Origin: a virus
DNA: 34,642 nt
Virus record (IMG/VR): IMGVR_UViG_3300046787_000552
Span: 1 to 34,642 of that record
Reading direction: 5' to 3' (one strand)
Under the pieces are notes generated by a model, which was given only the letters and a program-made list of their open reading frames with translations, was not told the DNA's origin and ran no database searches. The position numbers and the translations under genes were made by a program. Position 1 is the first letter of the stretch. Each line of letters starts with the position of its first letter. Below are positions 24,354 to 31,580 of this stretch, one piece after another.

Positions 24354-25139
24354 TTATAATTTATTACCACAAGATGGACAAAACTTAAAGTTTGGTTTTG
24401 TTTTAACACCACACTCCGTACAATATTGTCTGATATCCTGAGATGTCTTATTTTTAGTACTCAATGGTTGTATCTTATATGATATTTGATGAGAAGTGTA
24501 AGAATTAAATTCCTCATATGAATTTTGGAAATTTTGATTAGATTTCTCACCTTTTTCAACTCTACCTGTATCAATATTTTTACTAAGAGATAGTGATGAT
24601 GTATTAGTATAATATGCGTTTGAACCTCCAATAAAACTTGCTGTATTAGTTGTAAATGTTTGTGGAGAAAGAGAACCACCTGTATGATTAATATTTGTAC
24701 CAATTAAAGTACTATTCCACGGTTGACCATTCCACGGTTGAAAACTACCTGTACCTGAATTACCAAGTGTAAGATTACTAATTGGTAATGTTTTTTCATC
24801 GTAGAACTCCACCCTAACATCCCCATTCAACACTATTGCCGATTGATTCTCGGTAGTATTTGTAACTGAGTAGGTACTGAACTGAAATTTATTATTAGTG
24901 TCTAAAAACCTCTCTAAAAAGATTCTTTCTCCCGGTCTTAAAACTAAACCACTTTGAGAGATGTAATCCCCGTTCAGTTTAATCTTACAAAGTACCGTTT
25001 TTCTTGTTGGATTATGAATTTCGAATTCAAAATTGTCTTTGTCTTCCATGAAGACTACGTGTCCGTTGTAGATTTTTAGACGCGATTTTTTCTTTGTGAT
25101 GTGAGCATTTGGTTTGCTCACCGCAGTTGTGTAATTCAT
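24354..25139 (-). CDS. Beta-sandwich-like phage protein with C-terminal zinc ribbon
   Basis: A 261-residue protein. The N-terminal domain (about 15-115) contains FEFEIHNPTRKTVLCKIKLN and GLVLRPGERIFLERFLDTN, a pattern of beta strands I recall from uncharacterised virion proteins of large phages. A Gly/Ser/Asn/Thr-rich linker follows (about 125-195). The C-terminus is a zinc ribbon with two CxxC pairs (YCTECGVKTKPNFKFCPSCG), which should bind one Zn. There is no signal peptide. It could decorate or reinforce the capsid, but this is inference. Its leader appears long (about 100 bases) if the TATTTAT box at 25244 is its promoter. Confidence 0.65.
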   Translation of the reverse strand: MNYTTAVSKPNAHITKKKSRLKIYNGHVVFMEDKDNFEFEIHNPTRKTVLCKIKLNGDYISQSGLVLRPGERIFLERFLDTNNKFQFSTYSVTNTTENQSAIVLNGDVRVEFYDEKTLPISNLTLGNSGTGSFQPWNGQPWNSTLIGTNINHTGGSLSPQTFTTNTASFIGGSNAYYTNTSSLSLSKNIDTGRVEKGEKSNQNFQNSYEEFNSYTSHQISYKIQPLSTKNKTSQDIRQYCTECGVKTKPNFKFCPSCGNKL

Positions 25140-25243
25140 TTTACTTAATTTTATAATAGTTAATGACTATGTTACTGATACCTTCGTGTCCGTGAATACT
25201 CTAAAGTCAAAATGACTCGGGACCAATAATCTAAAATCTATTA

Positions 25244-25250
25244 ATAAATA
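25244..25250 (-). promoter_or_regulatory. TATTTAT box, possible distant late promoter
   Basis: CTATATTTATTAATAG on the - strand, about 104 bases upstream of the ATG of the zinc-ribbon gene. It matches the box but lies much further away than at other genes. Confidence 0.3.
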
Positions 25251-25263
25251 TAGTTGAAAATAT

Positions 25264-25294
25264 TTTGCAGTGAAGATTTTGTTTTGTATTTTTG
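25264..25294 (+). promoter_or_regulatory. Bacteroidetes-type promoter (TTTG-N19-TAnnTTTG)
   Basis: TTTG at 25264-25267 and TATTTTTG at 25287-25294, again exactly 19 bases apart. Transcription would start near 25301, about ten bases before the ATG at 25312, giving a very short leader without a Shine-Dalgarno site. Confidence 0.78.
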
Positions 25295-25311
25295 TTGAAA
25301 AATATATTATA

Positions 25312-25551
25312 ATGAAAAACTTATTAATCACATTATTATTACTAATTTCAAGTTCAGTAATGTCGCAAACAAATAAAACCCTTAAATCCGGTAATGTGGA
25401 TAAAAGGGTTTGTTTCAGAATGGATTCGTTATCCAAAAAATATAAAAAAGATGTTGTGAGTTATATGGTTAGAATTTCTAACGGTAAGACATTGAGATAC
25501 CTCACATATTATAAAAATGATAAATTATTCAAAGAAGAAATTTTTGATTAA
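25312..25551 (+). CDS. Small secreted (periplasmic) protein
   Basis: A 79-residue protein with a clear Sec signal peptide: MKN, then the apolar core LLITLLLLISS, then SVMS with probable cleavage before QTNKT. The mature part is about 60 residues, basic, with one Cys and a YMVRISNGKTLRYLTYYKND beta-like segment. An in-frame upstream ATG at 25270 exists, but the promoter at 25264-25294 overlaps it, so 25312 is the start. It is on the strand opposite the late genes. An exported single-gene unit of this type would fit superinfection exclusion or envelope modification; no family is recognised. Confidence 0.68.
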   Translation: MKNLLITLLLLISSSVMSQTNKTLKSGNVDKRVCFRMDSLSKKYKKDVVSYMVRISNGKTLRYLTYYKNDKLFKEEIFD

Positions 25552-26687
25552 CATTTCCCCTTTATTTGATACCCGGTGTTCCCAATAGGTGACATAACAA
25601 CAACTGATTTATCTCCAGTGCCACCATCAAACGGTAACACCGATGCCCCATTAATTATAGTGTATAGTACAAATTTTCTAATACCTGAATCAAATAATTT
25701 TTTTAGGTTTATAACTCCTGAGGATACTTCTCCACCCATTCTTGTTAATTCCACATTGGTTGGGATTTTATTTGGGTCAACCAATAATTGTTTCATTAAC
25801 TCTTCAAAACTTTGTACTTCAATAACAACCAATTTATTTCCTGATACCGCCACGGTACCATTTAATGTTGTTAATTGTGAAACGTATAATGGTACATACT
25901 TAAATGAGGTATATCTATGAGGTTCAGTTGCAACATATCCGGTGTCTTTCACAATTTGTTTTTGCTCATTATAAATCACCATCCTATCCGGAATGGACCC
26001 TGTTGTTAAAACTAAATCACCATTACCGTCAAGAGGTTCGTTTGTTGTAACATAATTAGATTTAGAATAACCTTGTTTACCTTCACCATCTATATTGGTA
26101 TTACAAACACTACCTTTTCCCGTTGTTTGACCACTCCCCTTAATATCAAAGGTTACAAATTGTTCTTCTTTATATTTCTTAACTAATTCAGGGTTTTTAT
26201 TATCACCTTTTGTTTTATCGTATGGTGTTTTACCTATTGCAACTTCAGATTCTGATTTTGGGGTATTAATAATTAAAACACCCTGTTTAATTAAATCAGA
26301 AAATATTTCTTGAAAATATTTTTTAACCGAATTAGCTCTAGCAAGACCTAAACTACCTTTAGTTTCAAAACCTTTAGGGTTAGTCACATTAGATTCTCCG
26401 GATGAAATATCAACAACAAATTGATTACCCCCTGAGTTTTTAATAAACTCTTCAATTTTAGGTTTTAATGCTAATATATTATTTTTAACATTTTGAGAAT
26501 CATATTCCCCAAACGCAAATTTATCCCCAATATTTTGAGAGGGAAATGTGGTCTTACTAGTATTAGTGTTTATTTTACTAGGGGCTAATTGTTCATTAAC
26601 TAAATATAAATTTTTAGTCGCATTCTCATGAAGATTAAGAATTCTATTTTTCTCATCGTCATTTATATTCCAAGTTTGTTTAATCAT
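25548..26687 (-). CDS. OmpA-like domain protein with phage N-terminal tag
   Basis: A 379-residue protein. It opens MIKQTWNINDDEKNRILNLH and continues to YLVNEQ near residue 33, an N-terminal motif that I recall from many marine phage proteins. Residues about 60-185 look like an OmpA-type fold: FAFGEYDSQNVKNNILAL, then a FVVDISSGESN strand, a GLARANSVKKYFQEIF helix corresponding to the RAxxV helix, and EEQFVTFDI as final strand. The Asp of the usual TD peptidoglycan-binding motif is not evident. The C-terminal half is unknown. There is no signal peptide, so it probably acts in or on the virion. It follows the capsid gene but has its own box; its stop overlaps the convergent gene by four bases. 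Confidence 0.62.
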   Translation of the reverse strand: MIKQTWNINDDEKNRILNLHENATKNLYLVNEQLAPSKINTNTSKTTFPSQNIGDKFAFGEYDSQNVKNNILALKPKIEEFIKNSGGNQFVVDISSGESNVTNPKGFETKGSLGLARANSVKKYFQEIFSDLIKQGVLIINTPKSESEVAIGKTPYDKTKGDNKNPELVKKYKEEQFVTFDIKGSGQTTGKGSVCNTNIDGEGKQGYSKSNYVTTNEPLDGNGDLVLTTGSIPDRMVIYNEQKQIVKDTGYVATEPHRYTSFKYVPLYVSQLTTLNGTVAVSGNKLVVIEVQSFEELMKQLLVDPNKIPTNVELTRMGGEVSSGVINLKKLFDSGIRKFVLYTIINGASVLPFDGGTGDKSVVVMSPIGNTGYQIKGKC

Positions 26688-26701
26688 TTTGAATGTTTTA
26701 C

Positions 26702-26709
26702 TATAAATA
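26702..26709 (-). promoter_or_regulatory. TATTTATA box, probable late promoter
   Basis: CTATTTATAG on the - strand, 14 bases before the ATG at 26687 and directly downstream of the capsid-gene terminator. The terminator-box-gene order makes promoter function likely, because the gene is cut off from upstream transcription. Confidence 0.6.
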
Positions 26710-26718
26710 GTTTATAAA

Positions 26719-26749
26719 AAAAAAGAGGACAATTTCTGTCCTCTTTTTT
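26719..26749. terminator. Strong terminator after the major capsid gene
   Basis: AAAAAAGAGGACA / TGTCCTCTTTTTT, a 13-bp stem with a five-base loop, 20 bases downstream of the capsid gene stop. On the - strand the stem ends in six T and continues into T-rich sequence. Confidence 0.93.
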
Positions 26750-26769
26750 GGTATATCATAAGATATTGA

Positions 26770-28557
26770 TTATCTCAATTCTCTTAAGTCAAATGTTCTA
26801 ACACCATCAACTGTGATACGTCCGTAGAAACGGTTATTAACCATTTTCTTAGCGTAACGTGTCATAATACCTTTGATAGGTGTAAAGTTGAATGGGTTGT
26901 ACATTGTTGGAGTTAATTGTAATGGTACGTATGGTGCGTAGATGTATCCTGTGTCTAACAATGATGTTCCTTTATGTCCCATTAACACTTGGTTTGGTGG
27001 GAAGTAAGGGTCACGGTAAACTTGGTAACGTCCTGCTAGAGTACCAACTCTTTCAATACCCATGTTGTATTGGTCTTGCTCAGGAGAAGCATTTGATACG
27101 TGGAAGTATTCTAAATCGTCAAAGATAGCTGAGATTTCAGAAGAAACTACAATCCAGTTAGCTCCACCTCTTAATGTAGATTTGTGGATTTGAGCCGAGA
27201 TTTGGTTAATCGCTGTAATAAGCGTTTGGTTCCAATCTTTTTGAGTGTAAGGTTGAGCATTTCCACCTAAACGTTTCCATCCATTGTAATCCCATCTCAA
27301 GTTCCATGCAGCACCTTTACGTAAATCTCTTAAGATTTCACGGTCGATTTCCGCAGCAACTTGTTCTGATAATAAAGCTGTTAATTCAGCCTCAGCATCG
27401 ATGTTGTGGAATGCGGCAACGTCTTGAGCCATCTCAGGAGACCATTGTGCTCTTAATTTTCTTTCTGTTACAGAAACAGTAACTGACATAAGGTCAAAAG
27501 ATACCTCACCAATTTTATCTTCAAACTCTAAGTTTTTGTAGATTTTGTAAGTAGCAGTAAACGCATTGTTAACAGCTGTTGTAGATGAGAATGTAGAACC
27601 TGTGTAACCGTCCATTGAACCTCCACAAGTAATACAAACCGGTACTTGTAAATCAACTTCTAAATAGATTTTTCCTTCAGCATCACATACGTTATCGTAT
27701 TGACCACCACCTGTTTTACTTTCAGGGAAAGCTAAAGTTGAATTATTATTTCCGTATTGAACGATACCTTTACCATATCTTTGAGTAACAACTCTAAATA
27801 AGTAAGCGTTATTCACATTAGCAGATGTGTTTGTGTTTCCAGAAACACCTTTGATTGTCAAATCAGACAAGAAAGATTCGTTATCCATTGGTTGACCATC
27901 AGGACCGATTAATTTACCAGCTCCGTCAGAAGCAAAACCTGACATAACAACTAATACTTTTCTATAGTTATCTTCAGTATAAGCTGAACCAATTAATTGG
28001 TCACCAGCCCAAGCTACAGTAGCAACATTAGCAGTAATAGCAGAGAATTGTCCTTTAGAATAGTCATATAAACCTGGTGGGTCTAATGCTGGTTCATTAC
28101 CTTCGTAGAATCTATCGTAAAGGTCTTTTGTGTTATTGTAGTCATAACCACTGTTTGGAGTTTGTCCTTCAGTTGCGTTTGGTGCTCCATAAGGTGCGTA
28201 GTGAGCTCCTTCAGTTTCATACGCTTGAATGTTTGGTACGAAGTAGAATAATTTACCAATTGGTAAGTTCATAGCTTGTACAGAAACGATGTCGTTAGAT
28301 AATAATTTAGAGAATACTCTTCTAACAATTGGGAAAACCACTGTTTCAAATGCACCTGTATCAGATGTAGATGATGCTTCGTTAATTAAATACGATGCTT
28401 GGTTTTCATATAATTGTGCAACGTTTTCTCTCATGTGACCTTTAAGACCCTCTAAGAATCCTAATTTGTCCCATTTGTTGATTGTGTCTTCTTTGATAAC
28501 TTTAAGGTGTTTTAACCCGATGTTACCAACTAATCCTGATTCTAATAATGCTCCCAT
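26770..28557 (-). CDS. Major capsid protein (T4 gp23-like)
   Basis: A 595-residue shell protein of the HK97 fold, T4 branch. The N-terminal 60 residues form the scaffold-binding propeptide (including INKWDKLGFLEGL). A sequence SYLINE followed by ASSTSDTGAFETVVFPIVRR predicts prohead-protease cleavage after Glu60, equivalent to the T4 gp23 site after LTE65. SVQAMNLPIGKLFYFVPN is the characteristic conserved segment that follows. The protein is longer than T4 gp23 (521 residues); the extra length lies in the region 140-340, with a VDLQVPVCITCGGSM segment, probably a surface insertion domain. The C-terminal part contains MAQDVAAFHNIDAEAELTAL, typical of the family. It lies 42 bases after the scaffold gene and has no box of its own. 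Confidence 0.95.
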   Translation of the reverse strand: MGALLESGLVGNIGLKHLKVIKEDTINKWDKLGFLEGLKGHMRENVAQLYENQASYLINEASSTSDTGAFETVVFPIVRRVFSKLLSNDIVSVQAMNLPIGKLFYFVPNIQAYETEGAHYAPYGAPNATEGQTPNSGYDYNNTKDLYDRFYEGNEPALDPPGLYDYSKGQFSAITANVATVAWAGDQLIGSAYTEDNYRKVLVVMSGFASDGAGKLIGPDGQPMDNESFLSDLTIKGVSGNTNTSANVNNAYLFRVVTQRYGKGIVQYGNNNSTLAFPESKTGGGQYDNVCDAEGKIYLEVDLQVPVCITCGGSMDGYTGSTFSSTTAVNNAFTATYKIYKNLEFEDKIGEVSFDLMSVTVSVTERKLRAQWSPEMAQDVAAFHNIDAEAELTALLSEQVAAEIDREILRDLRKGAAWNLRWDYNGWKRLGGNAQPYTQKDWNQTLITAINQISAQIHKSTLRGGANWIVVSSEISAIFDDLEYFHVSNASPEQDQYNMGIERVGTLAGRYQVYRDPYFPPNQVLMGHKGTSLLDTGYIYAPYVPLQLTPTMYNPFNFTPIKGIMTRYAKKMVNNRFYGRITVDGVRTFDLRELR

Positions 28558-28599
28558 TTTAAAATATTTGGTTTTTAATTTTTATTTATTTATGTTTGA

Positions 28600-30132
28600 T
28601 TACCCTAATTTACTCATCAAATCTTTCATTCTCATGAATTGAGGATTCTCGTAAGTTTTTGATTCAATTAAAGTAGCCGATGAACCTGTAGATACAGTTT
28701 TTTGAATTTTGTTCTCCACTGATTCACTAATTGATTTTTTAATTTCTGGTGTAGACAATTCATCTTTGATTGACTTGTAAAGATTTTTAGATTCTTTCAA
28801 AGTTTCAACATCGTCAAATCTTCTTAAGATATTAATTTTCTCTTTTTTAGTAGTCGAATGTTCAGTGAACAATCTAGTCGCATAAGCTAAGTTTGAATTG
28901 AAGATAGCAACTTCGTTAAGTTTTTCTCTGAAAACATTTAACGCTTTTCTGTACTCTTCATTTTTCTCTCTTAACATATTCACCTCTTCAGTAGATTCTT
29001 TGTAAACAATATTACGGTTTGGTGTAATACCTTTTCTTAATCCTCTACCTGATTTAGAACCGTTCCCATAAGTGTGTGCAGCTTCTTTAGTTTCTTCCTT
29101 TTCGAAAGCTTTTCTTTTCAAAGTATCACCTTTTTTAGTTGTGAAATCTTTATCACCTTTAATGGTTTTAGATTTGTCACCCTTATTCATTCCGTAATCA
29201 CCTTCTTTAGTTTCCGCTTTAACAACTTTAGAACTTCCTTCCATATTAGCACCTTTCTTATATTCGAATTTTGCCTTTCCGGTACCTACTGATTTTGGCC
29301 CTTGTTTTTTGTCTTCTTTAAATCCTCCCGCAGCTTTATCTTTGTATGAGAATTTAGGTCCTGACCCAATACCAACTCCTTTAGGTTTAACTGTAGATTT
29401 TGATTCTCTAACAGTTCTTCTTGATTTGTAAGATTCTTCTAAATCTTCTTCTTCTTCTTCTTCTTGTTCGTCCAAATCTTCTTCCTCTTGTTCGTCGAAT
29501 TCAATTTCAAAGACTACGTCTTCTTCCTCTTCTTCTTCGTCTAAGTCAAAATTTCCTTCGTTAAAAATAGCGTCAATAATTTTGTCAGTGTCCGCATCGT
29601 CAGATTCGTCATCACCATCAAAATCATAATCTTCGTCCATTTCTTCTTCGTCCATTTCTTCTTCGTCAAATTCTTCTTCAGACTCTCCAAGCTTGATTAG
29701 ATATTCATCATCAGATTCATTGTCAGTTAAATGAATGTTATCACCATCTTTTTGAACGATAATACCATCTTCTTCACCCATAGCTTTGAATACTTTAAGA
29801 ATTTCTTCATCAGACGCTCCAGTTAAATCAATTGGACTTTCATCTGAATCCATGTCCATGTCAAAATCCATGTCCATTTCTTCATCTTCGTCATCATTAT
29901 CCATATCAACATCTAATTCCATGTCTTCTTCGTCAGAATCCATTTCATCGTCTGTATCAACATCTAATTCAATCTCATCTTCTTCTTGTTCTGATAGAGA
30001 TTCTTTTACTAACTGATTGATTTCTTCCTTCATCGTTGAAGCAAGTATTCCTTTTGCGTTCTCGGCTATTGCTTCTTCAACTTGTTTCATTTGAATAAGT
30101 GCCTCTTGTACTAATGTTTTATTTTCTTGCAT
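28600..30132 (-). CDS. Prohead core scaffold protein (gp22-like), extremely acidic
   Basis: A 510-residue protein. After a helical start (MQENKTLVQEALIQMKQVEE) it contains about 200 residues dominated by Asp, Glu and Met (about 45-235), encoded by repetitive TTC/TCT-rich DNA on the + strand. A basic Lys/Gly-rich stretch (about 240-380) is followed by a helical C-terminus resembling the gp22 core (EKNEEYRKALNVFREKLNEV, then NLAYATRLFTEHSTTKKEKI), ending RMKDLMSKLG. In T4, the equivalent forms the internal core and is degraded by the protease. Position between protease and capsid genes supports the call. It is about twice the length of T4 gp22, mainly from the acidic part. Confidence 0.82.
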   Translation of the reverse strand: MQENKTLVQEALIQMKQVEEAIAENAKGILASTMKEEINQLVKESLSEQEEDEIELDVDTDDEMDSDEEDMELDVDMDNDDEDEEMDMDFDMDMDSDESPIDLTGASDEEILKVFKAMGEEDGIIVQKDGDNIHLTDNESDDEYLIKLGESEEEFDEEEMDEEEMDEDYDFDGDDESDDADTDKIIDAIFNEGNFDLDEEEEEEDVVFEIEFDEQEEEDLDEQEEEEEEDLEESYKSRRTVRESKSTVKPKGVGIGSGPKFSYKDKAAGGFKEDKKQGPKSVGTGKAKFEYKKGANMEGSSKVVKAETKEGDYGMNKGDKSKTIKGDKDFTTKKGDTLKRKAFEKEETKEAAHTYGNGSKSGRGLRKGITPNRNIVYKESTEEVNMLREKNEEYRKALNVFREKLNEVAIFNSNLAYATRLFTEHSTTKKEKINILRRFDDVETLKESKNLYKSIKDELSTPEIKKSISESVENKIQKTVSTGSSATLIESKTYENPQFMRMKDLMSKLG

Positions 30133-30154
30133 GAAAAATTGTTTTAATTTATCT

Positions 30155-30162
30155 AATAAATA
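30155..30162 (-). promoter_or_regulatory. TATTTATT box, probable late promoter of scaffold and capsid genes
   Basis: CTATTTATTAG on the - strand, about 22 bases before the scaffold ATG. No terminator separates scaffold and capsid genes, so both could be transcribed from here. Confidence 0.5.
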
Positions 30163-30187
30163 GTGTTATAATTTAAAAAAGATTAAA

Positions 30188-30523
30188 TTATTGTAGTAAT
30201 ACGTATGAAATTTTTTGATACATAATATTTCTAATTACCATATCCCCCTGATTGGCAATCCAATTTGTAACCGATTCAAAACTACTGTCCCACACATAAT
30301 ATTGTGTTGTAGAATTTCCCGATGAGATATCTGTCACCACAAAACAGCTAGTAATTCCTGAAACATTAATAATGGGTGTTACTGAAGATGTTGATAATTG
30401 ATTAATACTTCTAATGTTTTCCCCTGTATTCTCACAGTATGAAACACAATTGGACCAAGAAGAGGTCTCAATAAATAATTGTTCAGAGTCTTGTCCTGAC
30501 CCTAAGTTTGCGGTGAATATCAT
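30188..30523 (-). CDS. Small hypothetical head-region protein
   Basis: A 111-residue protein rich in Ser, Thr and Asn with three Cys (WSNCVSYCENTGENIRSINQ) and a predicted beta-rich C-terminal half (SCFVVTDISSGNSTTQYYVW). No family is recognised and there is no signal peptide. It is monocistronic in appearance: a terminator and a TATTTATA box lie directly upstream. This and its size would fit a small decoration or head-completion protein, but that is inference. Confidence 0.58.
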   Translation of the reverse strand: MIFTANLGSGQDSEQLFIETSSWSNCVSYCENTGENIRSINQLSTSSVTPIINVSGITSCFVVTDISSGNSTTQYYVWDSSFESVTNWIANQGDMVIRNIMYQKISYVLLQ

Positions 30524-30535
30524 AGTTTCTTTTAC

Positions 30536-30543
30536 TATAAATA
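30536..30543 (-). promoter_or_regulatory. TATTTATA box, probable late promoter
   Basis: ATATTTATAGT on the - strand, 12 bases before the ATG at 30523 and just downstream of the terminator at 30556-30581. Confidence 0.6.
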
Positions 30544-30555
30544 TATCTAAAACAA

Positions 30556-30581
30556 AAAAGTGGTCCTATTGGACCACTTTT
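30556..30581. terminator. Strong bidirectional terminator
   Basis: AAAAGTGGTCC / GGACCACTTTT, an 11-bp stem with loop TATT, followed by a T run on both strands. It ends the - strand unit of protease and 69-residue protein. Confidence 0.92.
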
Positions 30582-30585
30582 GTTA

Positions 30586-30607
30586 AATTGGTTGATATAA
30601 ACCAATT
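30586..30607 (-). repeat. Second hairpin in front of the terminator
   Basis: AATTGGTT / AACCAATT, an 8-bp stem with loop GATATA, overlaps the stop codon of the gene ending at 30606 and lies five bases from the main terminator. The two stems may act together or protect the 3' end of the mRNA. Confidence 0.6.
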
Positions 30608-30815
30608 ATTCAATAACTTCATCAATCTTACTTTCAGAGACTGCAGTAATTCTCCACTCATGAGTGAATCCTTCATACTTCTTTGTAACTTTAGCCTCAA
30701 CATCTGTTACTGAGTACCCTTCTACAAGTTTCTCTTCTCTAATCTTTTTAATTTTACCTGTATTCTCATCAGGTAAATCGTACTGAATTTTTGCTACGAA
30801 ATACTTTTCTTCCAT
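30606..30815 (-). CDS. Small protein resembling DUF4494
   Basis: A 69-residue protein. The pattern YFVAKIQYDLPDENTGKIKK, then EEKLVEGYSVTDVEAKVTKK and a FTHEWRITAVSESKIDEVIE ending resembles the DUF4494 family of short proteins from Bacteroidetes and their phages, as far as I can recall it. Function is unknown. It starts eight bases after the protease stop, so it is likely co-transcribed with the protease gene. Confidence 0.6.
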   Translation of the reverse strand: MEEKYFVAKIQYDLPDENTGKIKKIREEKLVEGYSVTDVEAKVTKKYEGFTHEWRITAVSESKIDEVIE

Positions 30816-30823
30816 GTGTTATT

Positions 30824-31540
30824 TTATTTTCCTAAAAAATCGTTTAATTTTTTCATTAAGTCAACTGACTTCTCAACATAGGTGTCTTTTTGTTTGTATT
30901 TTTTTTCTTCTTCTAAATTTTCTTCGTACTTGTCTCTATCATCAGCATTTGAAAATAAGTAAGCCCCCGGTGTAGATGGTGACGATACTAAGTCAAAACA
31001 AATTAATTCAAAGTCATCTTGAACTTCATTTCTTTCACCAACTTTCTTAAGTGAACCAACCCCACGAGAAGAAATACCTAAAGTAACTCCTTGTCTCATT
31101 AAATTTGCTGCTTGGTCACCCTTAGTTGAAACGATACCTCTTTCATGGAATCCCGGAGAAGTTAATAATTTAAGTTTCCCCATCAATATATTTCTATCCC
31201 ACCATACTTCAGTAATGATGTGTGATACACGGTCTAAATCAATTAGAGACGATTCAGGGTGATTTAACTCAGAAGTGGACAAACCCTTATCAATTGCAAT
31301 TTTATAATTGTCGGCCTCTCTTTTCAATATTCTTTCAGGGTATGTTCTCCCGTTTCTATTAGGTGTGTCGTATTTTTGTAAAACAGCGTAAAATTCAAAT
31401 GGGTTTCTATAATCCATTTCTTTAGCTTCTCTCAAAACCTTTTCATTATGTTTGTCTTTAGGTGATACCCAACCTGCGTCAGCCTCAACTAATATACCAT
31501 GTCCGGTTTCCGTTGCTTCTAATATTCTTAATTGTTTCAT
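30824..31540 (-). CDS. Prohead core protease (T4 gp21-like)
   Basis: A 238-residue serine protease that matures the prohead by cutting scaffold, capsid protein and internal proteins. DTPNRNGRTYPERILKREAD (58-77) is the family signature. ELNHPESS gives catalytic His94, GISSRGVGS gives the Ser (157 or 158), and ICFDLVSSPSTPGAYL (180-195) is the conserved strand that follows. ILVEADAGW near residue 20 could be a self-cleavage site of the L-x-E type. Length matches T4 gp21 (about 212 residues) with a charged C-terminal tail. It is preceded by a TATTTATC box. Confidence 0.92.
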   Translation of the reverse strand: MKQLRILEATETGHGILVEADAGWVSPKDKHNEKVLREAKEMDYRNPFEFYAVLQKYDTPNRNGRTYPERILKREADNYKIAIDKGLSTSELNHPESSLIDLDRVSHIITEVWWDRNILMGKLKLLTSPGFHERGIVSTKGDQAANLMRQGVTLGISSRGVGSLKKVGERNEVQDDFELICFDLVSSPSTPGAYLFSNADDRDKYEENLEEEKKYKQKDTYVEKSVDLMKKLNDFLGK

Positions 31541-31553
31541 TTATTCTTTTTAA

Positions 31554-31561
31554 GATAAATA
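31554..31561 (-). promoter_or_regulatory. TATTTATC box, probable late promoter
   Basis: GATATATTTATC on the - strand ends 13 bases before the protease ATG. It lies in the short gap after the 145-residue gene. Confidence 0.5.
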
Positions 31562-31580
31562 TATCAATTGTGATAGTTTG

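Larger units (their letters stand above)
25140..25311. other. Divergent intergenic region with long structured leader
   Basis: A 172-base region between divergent genes. It holds a - strand TATTTAT box (25244-25250) and a + strand host-type promoter (25264-25294). The roughly 100 bases before the - strand ATG contain short inverted repeats, AGTCA-AAA-TGACT near 25204-25216 and ATAGT-TAATG-ACTAT near 25157-25171. An open frame across it on the - strand has no coding support. Confidence 0.5.

Noticed and set aside
25270-25311. Upstream ATG start for the secreted small protein
   Set aside because: It overlaps the promoter at 25264-25294, and the start at 25312 gives a textbook signal peptide.
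25167-25436. 89-residue open frame on the - strand
   Set aside because: It runs antisense through a signal-peptide gene and across both promoters of the divergent region, with no sensible protein pattern.
29786-30016. Ser-rich open frame on the + strand inside the scaffold gene
   Set aside because: It is the antisense image of the Asp/Glu codon-rich scaffold sequence, not an independent gene.
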